A DNA stretch of 64,000 bases, from assembly GCA_028583415.1 (NCBI GenBank), contig CM053275.1:10293208-10357207 (forward strand), read 5' to 3'. This document shows positions 11,095-25,056 of this stretch, piece by piece (the stretch's first letter is position 1; every line of letters begins with the position of its first letter). The DNA is from Protea cynaroides (taxonomy: Eukaryota; Streptophyta; Magnoliopsida; Proteales; Proteaceae). The position numbers and the translations under genes are program-made. The notes under the pieces are model-generated. The model made no database searches and was not told the DNA's origin. It saw only the letters and a program-made list of their open reading frames with translations.

Positions 11095-14000
11095 TTAACT
11101 GCTTGCTTGCCCACGATCCTTCAGAGTTGTATTGGCAAACTCCCACGAGTAGTCTAAGTATATGCTTTCATGTATTCTGCAGCCCAAAACTTCATCAATA
11201 GGCACAGCATCAGAAATCTCTTTGATATCCTCTCCCGTCAGCTTCATTGCCAATGAGCCAATATTTTCATCTAGATTCTTAAGTTTGGTAGTCCCTGTAG
11301 AGATTTAAGAACACAGAAAGCAAATGGCAAAGGCCTTAAGATATGTTCAACTGATTCAGTTGCAGTACTTCATTAAAATCTAATAGAAGGCAAACTTTCC
11401 ACATATAACTATCAACCCTCCGCAATCTATCTGGTGCCATAACCTACACGCTCAGAAAATATCATTTAGCTGACTTCTTTAACAAAATGAGAATTGAAAA
11501 TGCAAATCCATAGCCCCATTTCAATATTAGCTATAACAGTTATCTTGAATTTTAGCTAATTTTTGTTAGTTATTTTTCCATTTAATATTAGCTATAACGG
11601 TTATCTTGAATTTTAGCAAATTTCTGTTAGTTAATTATTTTTCCATTTAATCTCAGCTCTAACAGTTATCTTGAATTTTAGCTAATTTTTGTTAGTTAAT
11701 TATTTTTTCATTTAATCTCAGCTATAACAGTTATCTTGAATTTTAGCTAATTTTTGTTAGTTAATTATTTTTCCATTTAATCTCAGCTATAACAGTTATC
11801 TTGAATTTTAGGTAATTTTTGTTAGTTAATTATTTTTCCATTTAATCTCAGCTATAACAGTTATCTTGAATTTTAGCTAATTTTTGTTAGTTATTTTTCC
11901 ATTTAATCTCAAGATGAAAGGAATGTGTTCAATGAAACTAAATTATTTATAATTAAGAAAGGCACTTTCTCCCTGCAACCGACCCGGTTACATGTAGACA
12001 ATGTCACTAGGTGTCTAACCTGTTAGATTTTTAACATCCCATCCCCTTAAATATCAAAATTATCACTACTGGACATAGGGCTGGGACACCTTGTCGCCTC
12101 GGTTACCTGGAGACCATCCCATTAAGAAATCTTAGAAGATTGATACTACAGACAAATAAAATCCATGAAAAACACTGGACTGGTCTTGGAACCATATCAT
12201 CCCCTAGATGGAGAACCCAAGACAAAGCTAATTGAGCTGGAGCGCAACCAAGCTTAGCAGCCAAGTTAGCAATTCACTCATATAGTGGGGTTCTTCTCTA
12301 ATTTTCACCTGTGAACCTTGGATGTCCAGTCTAACCCAATAAAAAGGGCAGTAGGTAACTAGAAAAATCCATGGAACTCCGTAGGTAGGTTGGGTAATGA
12401 GAAAGTAATAAAACATCTCAAAATACTTCATTCCTGTTTTGCAGGTAGGCTTTCTAGAACAAATAAAACTTGAATAATGAGAAAACTTAGGTTCTGATTA
12501 GAGGCATATACTAATATTTTTTTCAAATCTAAGTGGGATTCATAACCACCAATATCTTGATATTTCATATGTTTTTAACACCATTAAATCTATCGTAACC
12601 ATAGTTGTCAACCTAGGCGTCTTGGAAAACAGGCCGTCTTGGGATCCGTCAGGCCTCCAACCCATTGGTTCTCCTTGACACCGTGACAATTATGATCGTA
12701 ACATTAATTATAAGGTTAAGTATACGAGATTATAACTAAGCTTAAACTAGACTTCCAAATTCCAATATATAAGCTCTTAACAGCCATCTCTAGCTGAAAC
12801 TATTGTTCATGTTGTTGTTGTTGCAGGTAAATAAAAACCTGAGGGAACCGCATACCTGGGATAGGGACTACATCATTGCCTTGATAAAGAACCCAGGAGA
12901 GAGCCAGTTGGGCTGGAGTGCAACCATGCTTAGCAGCCAAGTTTTCAATTCGGGAGTACAGGATTTTGTTCTTTTCTAAATTGTCTCCTGTAAACCTTGG
13001 ATGTCCAGCCTAAATCACCAAAAGGAGAAAAAAGTTGACGCATTGATCAGAACAATTTTATCCAACTCACCACTGGGCAAGTTGAAAGAACCATATGAAT
13101 AAATGACAATTTGGAGAAATGACCAACCAAATCCTGTTATTAGCTTCATACCAAGTATCCGTTTGCAGGAAGAACTACACTCCCGCCAAAAAACCCACGA
13201 CCAAGAGGGCAGTAAGCCACTATTCCAATTCCAAGTTCCCTTAATTATATAACAAAAAGGTTAGCAATGGATCATCCCAGAGTGCCTTCATAGGCACAGG
13301 TTAATACTACAATGATTTGTTTGCCATAAGAAGGACAATTGAATGGCTTATCAACCAAATTTGCAGCAAGATTAAAATAGCAGCTGCAAAAATAATTTGG
13401 ATTTGTATTTAAAACTGACCTGCAAAGTGGGACTATCTCTTCTTCAATATCCCGAGTCCACAAAGACCATTCTATTTGTACTGCTGTGATGGGATGAACA
13501 GCATGTGCCCTTCTTATTGTATCTGGACTTGCTTCAGATAATCCAATGTACTTTATCTTTCCCTCTGCCACTAACTTCTTCAGCTCTCCCACCTACATTC
13601 CCAAAAAGGAATTTCAAACCCAATTATCCCCACACAATTCATATTAAATCTTGCAAAAAATCCAACAACAAATCAGATTGGCACTGGAACTCATGTGGAA
13701 TTGACTATAAGCAGCTAAAGCTCAAATGAAAGTTAAGACTTTAGGAGAACAAATGCAAATGAAAAACCTACAGTGTCCTCTATTGGAACTGATTTGTCAA
13801 CTCTGTGCTGATAATACAGATCAATGTAATCCACATCAAGACGCTTAAGGCTAGCTTCACAACACTTCCTTGCATATTCAGGGGTGCCATTAATTTGCAT
13901 ACCAGAGGAGGTCGCACTGACAAGCCCGAATTTGGTTGCGAGCTGGATTTTGTCTCTTGGCAACTGTTTCATGGCCTGAAAGTTCCAAATTCCCCTCAAA

Positions 14001-14597
14001 ATCAAGAATAACAGAAAGAATACAAATTCTATATACAGGTTCCTCGACAGAGGAGTGTACTCTAGCTGAATAGAGGAAGAAAAAGAGAGAATCTTGATGA
14101 TGTTAAATAAGTTTTTCTTCTGATCAGATAAAAGGAACAATTTTTCACGCCAACGTGTATAAGAAGTAAAATTTTCACTTGTATGAAAGAAATCCACTAG
14201 ACTAAACAGTTATTCTGAGCTTGAAATGCTGAAGGCAGAGGAGATAAACCTTCCCAACCAGAATTTCATTAGCATTGGCTCCATATACATCTGCTGTATC
14301 AAAAAATGTAATTCCCTTGTTAAAAGCATTCATAATGACTTGAATTACAACTTCTTCTGACAGAGGATCATGGTAACCTCCAGTTAGGCCGGCACAACCA
14401 AATCCCAATTTGGAAACCTGCCCAATCAAAATGGCCAATTTTCGTTAAAAATGGAAATCCAAAAAAGGACTGGAGAGGGGGTTATATCTTGAAGTGTCTC
14501 GAGATGGACATGTGGAGAAAAAGCAAAGCTGCATTACCTCTAATCCCTGGTTTCCCAATTTCACCCTTGGAAAATTAATTTCAGGCGCTTCAGACAT
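11095..14597 (-). CDS. Aldo-keto reductase, AKR13/perakine reductase-like (copy A)
   Basis: Seven exons: 14597-14538, 14417-14250, 13975-13772, 13592-13420, 13239-13152, 13009-12856, 11294-11095; 348 residues, no internal stop. The product is a soluble NADPH-dependent TIM-barrel reductase of the plant IN2-2/PCNT115-like group, which reduces aldehydes and ketones. The catalytic tetrad is present: Asp60 and Tyr65 (FFDTADVYG), Lys91 (LATKFG), His133 (YYQHRVD). Later family blocks GLSEASPDTIRRAHA, PLGRGFF, CTPAQLALSWVL and IPGTTKLKNLDENIGSL are also present. Exon 5 is three codons shorter than in copy C, and the C-terminal tail (after EISDAVPIDEV) is longer and different. Intron 6 (1561 bp) carries a dead extra exon 6 and a tandem repeat, so the 3' end may be chimeric. 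The exon 6 donor is a normal GT. Start: ATG of MSEAPEINFPRVKLG, typical of the family. Confidence 0.85.
11524..11910. repeat. 65-bp tandem repeat, about six units, in AKR-A intron 6
   Basis: Units read like ATAACAGTTATCTTGAATTT followed by TAGCTAATTTTTGTTAGTTA, period about 65 bp, with small differences between units. The same sequence occurs once at about 18591-18655 in the matching place in pseudogene copy B, so the array grew by tandem amplification in copy A only. Confidence 0.9.
12187..12330 (-). pseudogene. Dead second copy of AKR exon 6 inside AKR-A intron 6
   Basis: The minus strand has an acceptor (GGGTTAG) followed by a sequence nearly identical to exon 6 of the AKR genes (GHPRFTGEN, then LAAKLGCAPAQLALSWVL-like). 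A lost T after GEN shifts the frame onto TAG. The middle (MSELL region) is scrambled, and the 3' end lacks the PIPG codons and a donor. Its flanks, down to about 11909, match copy B (18656-19240) rather than the functional exon 6 at 12856-13009. Confidence 0.85.
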
Positions 14598-15660
<1,063 letters not shown>

Positions 15661-15850
15661 AACATTCCAGGAAGGGAAATTTTAGCATCATAATCAATAT
15701 TTTAGATCCTGCTATCGAACACGGTATCGGTTATGATCCGATTCCGATTAGTCCGATGTACGGATTCATTGGAATCTGACTCGTAAATGATACTATATAT
15801 AATAATAATATTAAAACATGATGAGATATCAAATCCAAAAGTGATACAAA

Positions 15851-16557
15851 TTTTTTTTTGGGTGAAAGAGAAATTTATTCATTGAATTGATGGGTTACAA
15901 GCAGACTTCGGAGTGGCTATTGGTCAAAGTGACATCTCCGTTGATGACATTGTCTTCTTAACTAGGGTGTGGGCAACACCATTACTCACACTAGGAATAA
16001 TCATAAAGGATTCAGGGTTACAAAGAGAGATCAATTGATAAATGTCCTCTCGAATAGGAGAGACCTCCTTGATACAAGGACAAAAAGAAGCATTCAACCA
16101 TTGAATAATATCATCACAATCAGACTCCACTATCAGATTCCTAAAATCATCCTCAATAGCAACTTGAAGGGCCAATGGAATAGCCAAGGCCTCTCCTAGA
16201 ACCGCTGAAGAGGTGAAGCAATCCTGAGATCCTGTTTTGAGAATATTATCATTAGCATCTCTAATAATAAAACTCAGACTCCCCTTACCAGATTCTTCAA
16301 TATAAACTTTATCTGTGTTAATTTTGACCGTTCCAATTGGTGGGGGAATCCATACCAGATCATAGTGATCCTTATTACCATGTTCCGAGAAATATGGAGG
16401 AAGCCCTGAGACATTTGAAAACTCCTCAAAGGCAGAATGAGCCTTTTGAATAACATCAAATGGAGTCTCTGTTTTATTTTCAAAAACTAAATCATTACGC
16501 GCCTTCCATAGATGCCAACAAATGAAGGAAGCTCAAGACCACGCTCTCCTGGCCGAA
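15851..16557 (-). mobile_element. 5'-truncated LINE (non-LTR retrotransposon), 3' end with RNase H-like domain
   Basis: Minus-strand frames from about 16530 to the TGA at 15924 read WHLWKARNDLVFENK, then IGTVKINTDKVY, FIIRDANDNIL, EALAIPLALQVA, LIVESDCDDIIQWLN and VSNGVAHTLVKK. This is the RNase H-like (RVT_3) domain at the C-terminus of plant L1-type LINE polyproteins. After the stop come a short 3' UTR and a poly(A) tail (T9 at 15851-15859 on the plus strand). The endonuclease and reverse transcriptase are missing, as expected from abortive reverse transcription. The matching spot near copy B (about 21735-21755) lacks the element, so it inserted after the A/B duplication. Confidence 0.85.
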
Positions 16558-18539
16558 GAACGTGATTTCAGTCACCGAAGATGATCAACTTGAACCATGA
16601 TCATTAATAGCTATAGAGCCTTGCGATATTTTTTGTCTAAAAGTTTAAAATTAATAAATTTTATGGTAGTTCTCTACCTAACAAAGTAATGTAATGTTTA
16701 AAAAAAAAAAAAAAAACTTGTTTAAGACCCTTTCTTTTTTTTTTTTCCAAAAGAATATACAACATGCATAGATATACATGGGATGCATGTGAACACATAA
16801 AATGTTATTTAATTGAATTAAACAATGAAATTTGCTATGTACCAAATCTGGATCATGATCTCTCTACTCAACAATCGAAATTGTTACATCATTTGTGCAT
16901 GAAACAACATGACAATAATAATTTGCTAGATTTAAACACTTGAACTTGAGTTTTCTTCATTAGGAAAAAAAATCCCTATATAGCCTATCGGTAATAGGAA
17001 GAAGACATTCTTATTTGCACCATTTAGAAATGTGATGTAGCCACTCTAACCATTGGATGAGGAAGATATTAGCATACATGGTAGTGTATGCATGATGCAG
17101 CTCAAAACAAAAATTCACAAGATAGAGAGAGAAGGAAAGGAGTTCTAATGCTAGAAGGAAAATCAAATACATGATAATAATGGTCATGATAACCAATCAA
17201 CTCTTGGATCTCTTGAGGACTCATTCATTAAAGCGTGTGATTCTCTCATCAGTCGAGGACCTCAAACTCATAATAAAACACACTTAAAAATACAAAATAC
17301 CAAAATCATTTTCCCTACATTGTCCTTTACATTACATATGTATAAGAAATTAAAAACCCAAAACAATCTTAACCGTGCATCTAATTAAGTTGCTATGGTC
17401 GAGATTACATGCAACATTAAAACCCTAAACTTATTTTGTTATGAGGCTAATAAAATAGTTTATGTTTTACAAAAAAAAATTAATAATTCATGGATTTGAG
17501 CTGATCCATCAATCAAAATAGAACCTGAAATGATTAAAATCCTAAAACTGAGGTCATTTACAATTAAAAATTAATCATAAATTAAATCCACGATTGCATC
17601 AATGTTCATGCATGCATACTAGTACTCTGACCACTACTAGATTTTTACATTTATATTGAAACTTGACATGTGAACAAGAGACTTTGGGGCAAGGTTAGGC
17701 AAGGCTTGCAAGGGCAATTCTAGTAAAGTAGGACAAGAATGAGGGTAACATGACCAATTCTCAGACTGAGCCTGATCTGGACTGACCATCGGCAAGGGCC
17801 GATCCCTTGCTGAACTCCATGCACTTGAACACTCCCTTATCCAGGATTGCTGCTTGTGAAAGTTAGGAAGTACCTCATCCCAGCCCATTTCAAACTTTAG
17901 AAGTCCATTGGGCGGGATTTAGCTGAAAGGGACAGACAATAGTATTGACAAGGTTTTAGTTTCAAATATCAGAGATTCGGACTTGGTATTGACCATGTTC
18001 AAAACCAATTCGATCAACATATTATGGATCAGTATATGCATGGCCAAACCTTAATAAAATATATTAAAACAGGAGAAGTATAGGGTATCGGATCAGAATC
18101 GGCCACTCCCAAACTGATACAAATTGGTGGATCCAACAAATCCAAAACCGATTCCAAACACCTTTTTCTTGACCATCAGATCACGGGTTCACCACCCGTG
18201 CCTGAAGCATTGTCTATCAATCTAGCTAATAAGCCAAGCATTGTCTATATCCAACATTGAAATGAAGTGGTTGCAGGTTAGGATTTTCTTTCGAAATTGT
18301 GTAATAAATATCCAGGCCAGAACTAATCCAAATACAAACATAACCAGACGTTGGTTATGGTTAGTACAGTCAATCATTGACATGTCTATAACACCTTTCA
18401 AACACCCATCTTTTTATTATGCCTACTTTAGATGGTAGATGCTGCAATAAAAATTTTATTACTTGATATATAATCAAGTTTTTAAAATTTCTTAATACAG
18501 CCAAGGGTCGTTGTGATTGGTGCCATCACATCCTATGCC
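16558..18539. other. Intergenic spacer between AKR copies A and B
   Basis: No gene. 16589-16670 continues the copy A/B flank homology. 17640-18240 is a dispersed repeat also seen at about 50560-51330 (shared phrases include CTTGACCATCAGATCA and CCAAAACCGATTCCAAA), probably an old transposon. 18240-18600 also matches 22290-22620 downstream of copy C. Confidence 0.6.
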
Positions 18540-20754
18540 AGGATGTTGCTATTTTTAGCAGGTGTATTTGCAAACTTCCAGCACCATTTCAGTATTAGCT
18601 ATAATAGTTATCTTGAATTTTAGCTAATTTTTGTTAGTTATATTTCCATTTTACCTCAAGATGAAAGGAATGTGTTCAATGAAATTAAATTATTTATAAT
18701 AAGAAAGGTTTTGTCTCCATGTAACCAACCAAAATACATATAGACATTGTTACCAACCAAGTGTCTAAGCTCTTAAATCTTTAACATCCCATCCTCTTAA
18801 GAACCAAAATACACCCCCCAACCCCCTCAATTGGACGCAGGGCCGGGATGCCGAGGTGATAAAAACATGGAGATCGACCCATTAAGAAATCTTTGAAGAT
18901 TTATCTTACAGACACTGAAAATGCATAAAAAAAACACTTGCCTGCAGGGATTGGAACCACATCATCCCCTTGATGGAGAACCCAAGACAAAGCTAGTTTA
19001 GCTGGAGTGCAGCAATGCTTAGCAGCCAAGTTAGCAACTTGATTGTATAGCACTTTGCTCTTCTCTAAATTCTCACTAGTGAACCTTGGATGTTTAATCT
19101 AACCCAATAAAAGGGCAGTATGTAATTAGAAAAATTCACAAAACTCAGTAGGTAGGTTGGGTCATGAGAAACTAATAAATCATCTCAAAATACTTCATTA
19201 CTGTTTCGCAGGAAGGATTTCTATAACAACTAAAACTTGAAATACCAAGAAACTATTTGCAGGAATGCTTTCTGTAACTGCCTTGCCACCAAAAAAACCC
19301 ACGACCAAGAGGGCTGTAGGCTACTATTGCGATGCCAAGTTCCCTGCATAATCCCAGGTCAAAGTTGTATATTAAAAAGGGTTCAACAATAAAAACTGAG
19401 AAGTCGAACAGACTTATCTACTCTTCAGTGTACATTTGCATGGTTGTCTGCTATAGCTCCAGCAAAATTGACCATGGCTGCTGCAAAAGCCAACTGAAAT
19501 TTCTAAATATGACTCACCTGCAAAGTGGAATTACTTCTTCTTCAATATCACGAGTCCACAAAGACCATTCCATTTGTACTGCTGTGATTGGATGAATCGC
19601 ATGTGCCCTTCTTATTATATCCGGACTTGCTTCAGATAATCCAATATACTTTATCTTTCCCTCTTCCACTAACTTCTTAACTTTCCCTCTTCCACTAACT
19701 TCTTAAGTTCCCCCATCCACCTTCCCAAAAGAAATTTTTTAAAACCTCTCAACCATATATATCAGTGATATTAGTAAGGTCTAAAGGAAGAAGGATATGA
19801 TATTAAACCAAAAAAAAAAAAAAAAAAGACTACAGAGTTGGGATCTGCATATCTCTACCATCCTAATTTTCTTGAAACCAACTTCGGTAATGAAATTTAA
19901 GAGAACAAATTGAATGTACCTACAGTGTCCTCTATTGGAACTGATTTGTCAACTCGGTGCTGATACTACAGATCAATGTAATCCACATCAAGACGCTTAA
20001 GGCTTGCTTCACAACACTTCCTTGTATATTTGGGGGTGCCATTAATTTGCATACCAGAAGGGGTCCAACTGACAAGACAGAATTTGGTTGCAAGCTGGAT
20101 TTTGTCTCTTGGCAACTGTTTCATGGCCTGAAAGTTCCAAAATCCCCTCAAAATCAAGAATAACAGAAAGAATACAAATTCTATATACAGGTTCCTCGAC
20201 AGAGGAGTGTCCTCTAGCTCAATAGAGAAAGAAAAAAAAAAGAGAATCTTCATGATTTTGAATAGGTTTTTCTTCCGATCAGATAAAAGGAACAATTTTT
20301 CACGCCAACGTGTAAAAGATGTAAAATTTCCACTTGTATGAAATAAACCCACAAAACTAAACAGTTTATTCTGAGCTTGAAATGCTGAAGGCAGAGGATG
20401 CACACCTTCCCAACCAGAATTTCATTAGCATTGGCTCCATATACATCTGCTGTATCAAAAAAAATGTAATTCCTTATTAAAAGCATCCACAATGACTTGA
20501 ATTACAACTTCCTCTGACAGTGGATCATGGTAACCTCCAGTTAGGCGCGCACAACCAAATCCCAATTTGGAAACCTGCCCAATCAAAATGGCCAATTTTC
20601 GTTAAAAATGGAAATCCGAGAAAGGACTGGAGAGGGGGTTATATCTTGAAGTGTCTCGAGATGGGTATGTGAAGAAAAATCAAAGCTGCATTACCTCTAA
20701 TCCCTGGTTTCCCAATTTCACCCTTGGAAAATGAATTTCAGGCGCTTCAGACAT
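18540..20754 (-). pseudogene. Aldo-keto reductase copy B, pseudogene
   Basis: The copy keeps the family layout: exon 1 at 20754-20695, exon 2 from 20574, exon 3 near 20104, exon 4 near 19720, exon 5 near 19340, exon 6 19098-18942. It is clearly dead. Exon 2 has lost a G and gained two T before the FFDT catalytic block, shifting the frame, and the GCAG motif is GCAR. Exon 3 has TAG in place of the first Tyr of YYQHR, just before the catalytic His. Exon 4 has lost its acceptor (TAG to TGG) and holds a tandem duplication of about 27 bp (KKLVEEGK twice). Exon 5 has an extra base in its T run. Exon 7 is almost wholly deleted; only its last 20 or so bases remain near 18550. The exon 6 donor is GC, as in copy C. 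Its upstream flank matches copy A and its downstream flank matches copy C. Confidence 0.92.
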
Positions 20755-22590
20755 TTCTCCGCACACTGAATTTAGGCGAGGGACGCTTCAAAAACAAACC
20801 AGAAATGGACCTAAGTATTTATTTACAATTTGGTGAATTCTCTCTGCCTACTGTAAACCAGGAGAGAAAAACAAAGTAAATTTGTCCTACCGGAAATGAA
20901 TGTGATTATTATTAACTCACGGAAGCCTGGTTAGTATAGAGTAAATTATGGTGAAAAGAAACTATGTTTTTCGATGTTCATAGTTCAGACTATACCTTGA
21001 AAAATAGGGTATTGGAAGGAAATAGAGGAATGTGGAGGTATCGAGGTAATCCTTATCGTCTCTGGTGACGCCCAAACCGGAGATGATCCATTTGATGGCG
21101 CTTTGTCTTTTCACTCATCTCCAGCGTGTTGGGTTGGTGCCCTTGGGTAGGATGTCTGTAATTTATGGAATCACGATTCCCTTCCGGCTTTGGAGAAGCT
21201 GCAGTTGTTTCGATTCCTGTTGCTGTATTAACTCCAAGTCTTAAATTTTCAGTGGAGTGAACAGAAGTTAACAGAATTCAGTGGAGGGTCGACTCTCTAA
21301 GAGGAAATCGGACACCAATTTATCAATATTTTGAGAGTTCTGACTTAGACCCCTCACTTAATTTTGAAGAAAATCCCCCGAAACCCTCGACTTGCATTAC
21401 CTGGATTTTTCTCTCAAAACGTGTAAAGAGGCGGCTTCCTTTCCTTCCTTTGTTCATCCTATTTCTCCAATCAGTGCACCTTGTTCATCCTATTTCTCCA
21501 ATCAGTGCACCTTGAACAACATTCTAAGAAGGAACTTAACCCACCAAAAAAAAAAAACAAAAAAAAATTCCAAGAGGGATCTCAGCCTCATAATCACAGT
21601 TTTTGATCCTGGTATCAGACACCGTATCGGTGCCATTAGATTGGCACGGATTCATTAGAACCTGACACAATATTTGTTATTATATTTAAATATGATTAGA
21701 TCGAAAATCAATCAAATTAAAAATCGATACAAATTAATACCAATTACTTGAATCATGATCATTAATCATCAGTGCTCTGTGATATTTTTGTCTTAAAGTT
21801 TAAAATTAATAAATTTTAGAAAAAATTTCACCTACCACCTTGTCCTTTTTCCTTTGAATCACTCAACCCTTCAGATATTAAATATATATATCATATGAAT
21901 ACAGGCAAAGTTTAAAATTAATAAATTTTAAGAAAATTCCACCTACTACCTTGTACTTTTCTTTTAAATCACTCAACCCTTCAGATGTTAAATATATATC
22001 ATATACCGACAAGTGATGTTGCGACAAGATTAAAAATATTATAATAATAAAATTATCCTTTAAACAATAGTAACTCACTGTTTTACCTATTCTATCCATT
22101 TCTAAACTTCAGCACTTAGAATACAATATTTTCCCCCTCCATTCCAAAAACCTTGTACTTGACCATCATATCACGGTCATGATTCAAGAGTGAGACTTGC
22201 CACCTACTTATTGAAGAACATGCTATTGAGATACAATGGCAAGCCAAAAGAACAAAACCATTTCAACCATTTCAATCTAGCTAATAACATTGTCTGTATC
22301 CACCATTGAAATGAAGAGGGTGTAGGTTAAGATCTCTTTCGAAATTGTGCAATAAATATCAAAGCCAGAAATAATCCAAATACAAACATAACCAGTTGGT
22401 TTTGGCCGGTACAGTCAATAATTGCCATGTCTATAACACCTTACAAATACCCATCTTTTTATTATGCCTATTTTACATGGTTGATGCTGCAATCAAAAGG
22501 CGTGTTCATATATAATCAAGTACTTAAAATCTCTTAATACAGCCAAGGGTCGTTGTGATTGGCGCCATCACATCCTATGCCAGGATGTTG
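20755..22590. other. Spacer between AKR copies B and C
   Basis: 20755-21850 is the duplicated 5' flank shared with copy A. 21820-21990 contains an internal direct repeat (TTAAAATTAATAAATTTTA then CACTCAACCCTTCAGATRTTAAATATATA, twice). 22140-22590 is the 3' flank of copy C, shared with copy B. No gene recognised. Confidence 0.6.
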
Positions 22591-24851
22591 CTATTTTAGA
22601 GGTGTATTTGCAAACTTCCATGAGTGTAATTGTATCCCCTCAAACATAATAGCACCTGATACTTCATCAATAGGAACAGCATCAGAAATCTCTTTGATAT
22701 CCTCTCCCGTCAGCTTCACTCCCAATGACCCAATATTTTCATCTAGATTCTTAAGCTTGGTTGTCCCTGTAGAGATTAAGAACACAGAAACTAGTGAATG
22801 CCGAACACACCAGCAAGAATTTGAGCATTACTTCTTTAAAATCTAATAGAAGGCACATATGCCACCTAACAATCCACCCTCTGTATTCCATCTTGAAGAA
22901 ACCAAGAAAAGTAGTGACATAATATACTCTGACAAAATATCATTTTTTTTTTATGCTTAATATCATTTCCCATGTTGCATGAATTTATAGAGAAGAATTT
23001 ATTTAACACTGAAAATACATGAAAAACACTTGCCTGGGATAGGAACAACATCATCCCCTTGATGGAGAACCCAAGCCAAAGCTAGTTGAGCTGGAGTGCA
23101 ACCATGCTTAGCAGCCAAGTTAGCAAGTCGCTTGTATAGCACTTTGTTCTTCTCTAAATTCTCACCAGTGAACCTTGGAAGTCCATTCTAACACAATAAA
23201 AGAGCAGTAGGTAATTAGAAAAATTCATAACACTCAGTAGGTAGTTGGGTCGGGTCATGAGAAACTAATAAATCGACTCAAAATACTTCATTACTGTTTC
23301 GCATGAAGGTTTTCTATAACAACTAAAACTTGAAATACCAATAAACTATTTGCAGGAATGCTTTCTGTAACTGCCTTTCCAGCAAAAAACCCACGACCAA
23401 GAGGGCTGTAGGTTACTATTGCAATGCCAAGTTCCCTGCATAATCCAAGGACAAAGTTGTATATTAAAATTAAAGAGTTCAACAATAAAAACTGAGAAGT
23501 AAAACAGACTTATCTACTCTCCGGTGTACATTTTACTTGGTTGATTGCTATAGCCCCAACAAAATTGACCATGGCAGCTGCAAAAGCCAACTGAGATTTC
23601 TAAATATGACTCACCTGCAAAGTGGAATTATTTCTTCTTCAATATCACGACACCACAAAGACCATTCCATTTGTAATGCTGTGATTGGATGAATCGCATG
23701 TGCCCTTCTTATGGTATCAGGACTTGCTTCAGATAATCCAATATACTTTATCTTTCCCTCTTCCACTAACTTCTTAAGTTCCCCCATCTACCTTCCCAAA
23801 AGAAAAATGTTCAGAACCCCTCAACCACAAATATCAGTGATATTAGTAAGGTCTACAAGAAGAAGGATTTGCTATTAAACAAAAAGAAAAAAAAAAAAAA
23901 AAAAGACTACACAGTTGGGATCTGCATATCTCTACCATCCTTAATTTCTCAAAACCAACATCGGTAAACGAAATTTAAGAGAACAAATGAATGCACCTAC
24001 AGTGTCCTCTATTGATACGGATTGGTCCACTCGGTGCTGATAATACAGATCAATATAGTCCACATCAAGACGCTTAAGACTAGCTTCACAACACTCCCTT
24101 ACATATTCAGGGGAGCCATTAACTTGCAAACCATCGAGAGAAACTTTAACAATACCGAATTTGGTAGCAAGCTGGATTTTGTCTCTGGGCAACTGCTTCA
24201 AGGCCTGAAAATTCCTTGATAAATAAGATGTTTACTTAAGCTTAAGTATCTCAAACCAATGAATGATCAAGTAATCAACAAAAGAAAGAAAAAGAAAATA
24301 TTCATGAATATCAACATGGTTTCTCTCAAATTTCATCAATGAGTACTATGTACAAAGCTGCACTACTTCCGGGAAAATCATGTTCATGAGAGAAAACCCA
24401 TTAAAAGAAACCGAGGACAGGGAAAAAAAAAATTAAACCCATTAAAAGAAACCGAGGACAGGGGAAAAAAAATTAAACCCATTAAAAGAAACCGAGGACA
24501 GGGAAAATAAATTAAGTGGAATACCTTTCCGACCAGAATTTCATTGGTTTTGGGTCCGTACACATCAGAAGTATCAAAAAAGGTAATTCCCCTATTAAAA
24601 GCTCCCTTAATGACTGGAATTCCAACATCCACTGGGAGAGGGTCATTGTAAGTTCCAGAAAGGCCGGCACATCCAAAACCTAACTTGGAAACCTTGTCAA
24701 CAACAAGAAAAATCACCACAAACAAATTACTTGAGATACAAATTGAAATTTTGTCGACATGGATATTTGGAGAAGAATAGAAGTTGTATACCTCTAATCC
24801 CTGATTTCCCAATTTCACTCTTGGAATTTGAATTTCGGGTTCCTTGGACAT
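22591..24851 (-). CDS. Aldo-keto reductase, AKR13/perakine reductase-like (copy C)
   Basis: Seven exons: 24851-24792, 24692-24525, 24204-24001, 23787-23615, 23435-23339, 23187-23034, 22766-22591. Total 343 residues, the usual length for this NADPH-dependent (alpha/beta)8-barrel family, with no disablement. The tetrad is Asp60 and Tyr65 (FFDTSDVYG), Lys91 (LATKFG), His133 (YYQHRVD). Further blocks are VSKLGFGCAGLSG, GLSEASPDTIRRAHA, SPLGRGFFAGKAV, HPRF-like LPRFTGENLEKNK, GCTPAQLALAWVLHQGDDVVPIPG and KFANTPLK at the end. Probable role: reduction of carbonyl compounds, possibly lipid-derived aldehydes or specialised metabolites; the substrate cannot be read from sequence. Intron 6 begins with GC (CCCAG|GCAAGT) instead of GT, a known minor but spliceable class. 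The start at MSKEPEIQIPRVK is preferred over a Met seven codons upstream by homology. Confidence 0.9.
24398..24514. repeat. Three tandem 41-bp units in AKR-C intron 2
   Basis: The unit AAACCCATTAAAAGAAACCG plus AGGACAGGGAAAAA and an A-rich tail is repeated three times, varying only in the length of its A runs. Copies A and B lack it. Confidence 0.9.
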
Positions 24852-25056
24852 TTTTCTTTTCCAAACAAACAATCGACCGAGGCTGCTCTATATCTTGTTA
24901 AGTTCTCTGCGCATCAGTCTGTACTCTGTAGTCCGCATGCGGTCGCGAAAGTCAACTTCTTACCACACTCCTGATACCGCCCAACTTAATCCGGTGGAAC
25001 TGGCCTATCAATGAAGGGATTGCTGTTGAGTTTAGGCCAGTGACTAGTTGTTACTG

